In this document: positions 5,746 to 5,836 of the stretch, piece by piece
Layout of the letters: each line of letters opens with the position of its first letter
Position numbering within the stretch: the first letter of the stretch is position 1
Source of the DNA: an uncultured Lachnospiraceae bacterium
Lineage (GTDB): Bacteria; Bacillota; Clostridia; Lachnospirales; Lachnospiraceae
Direction of reading: 5' to 3'
DNA length: 5,836 nt
NCBI GenBank assembly: GCA_947174725.1
Contig: CAMWKA010000134.1
Location: 1 to 5,836 of the forward strand
Program-made: the position numbers and the translations under genes
The notes under the pieces: model-generated
What the model was told of the DNA's origin: nothing
The model's input: only the letters and a program-made list of their open reading frames with translations
Database searches by the model: none

Positions 5746-5772
5746 TGTACCAATAATTTATATTTCTGTAAA
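5744..5772 (-). promoter_or_regulatory. Predicted sigma-A promoter of the M23 peptidase gene
   Basis: On the minus strand TTTACA (5767-5772) is followed after 17 nt by TACAAT (5744-5749), each matching five of six consensus positions. The -10 box is preceded by TGG, an extended -10 element. The predicted start near 5737 leaves a leader of about 47 nt. No open frame, RNA gene or terminator is recognised between this promoter and the right edge (5773-5836). Confidence 0.8.
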
Positions 5773-5836
5773 GTTTCTCCGTATCCTGCCGGTCTGCATT
5801 TCCGAAAAACCCCTTTATTTATTCTAAATTATATAG

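Noticed and set aside
1..5836. CRISPR arrays, tRNA or rRNA genes, insertion sequences and phage attachment sites
   Set aside because: I saw no regularly spaced direct repeats, cloverleaf-like segments, transposase motifs or terminal repeats flanking target duplications in the window.

Overview
The window reads as chromosomal DNA of a low-to-moderate G+C, Gram-positive anaerobe of the Clostridia, most plausibly Lachnospiraceae or a close relative. The grounds are the protein styles (a membrane-anchored LysM-G5-M23 peptidase, a clostridial-type MurA), AGGAGG-like ribosome binding sites, sigma-A type TTGACA/TATAAT promoters, and a SAM-I (S-box) riboswitch with an intrinsic terminator in front of metK. 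The family-level placement is an inference. All convincing genes lie on the minus strand, so transcription runs right to left.

From right to left in transcription order. 5691-5836 holds a strong promoter (5744-5772) with an inverted repeat at the predicted start site. 4083-5690 encodes a 535-residue cell-wall peptidase: membrane anchor, LysM, G5 and a catalytically complete M23 domain. 3892-4082 is an A+T-rich intergenic region with a near-consensus murA promoter, a small perfect inverted repeat in the leader and a 30-nt inverted repeat that overlaps the peptidase stop codon. 2596-3891 is murA, the first committed step of peptidoglycan precursor synthesis. 2332-2595 holds a promoter, a full SAM-I aptamer and a terminator controlling metK. 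1144-2331 is metK, S-adenosylmethionine synthetase, whose product is the ligand of that riboswitch, giving feedback control. A strong bidirectional terminator (1062-1106) closes this block.

Left of the terminator the character changes. After a short stretch that may hold a gene remnant (about 932-1063) comes a separate promoter and a two-gene accessory unit: a 127-residue secreted protein with no recognisable family (492-875), followed one nucleotide after its stop by a multi-pass membrane protein (1-490, cut by the window edge) that resembles an ABC-2 type permease. A small exported protein coupled to a putative ABC permease is the only part that could belong to an undescribed system. It may be a bacteriocin-like or envelope-active factor with its export or immunity transporter, but the sequence does not prove this.

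The right-hand block combines wall-precursor synthesis (MurA) with wall remodelling (M23 peptidase) and SAM supply (MetK). Each gene has its own promoter, and no intrinsic terminator is visible between the peptidase, murA and the metK leader, so some read-through is possible.
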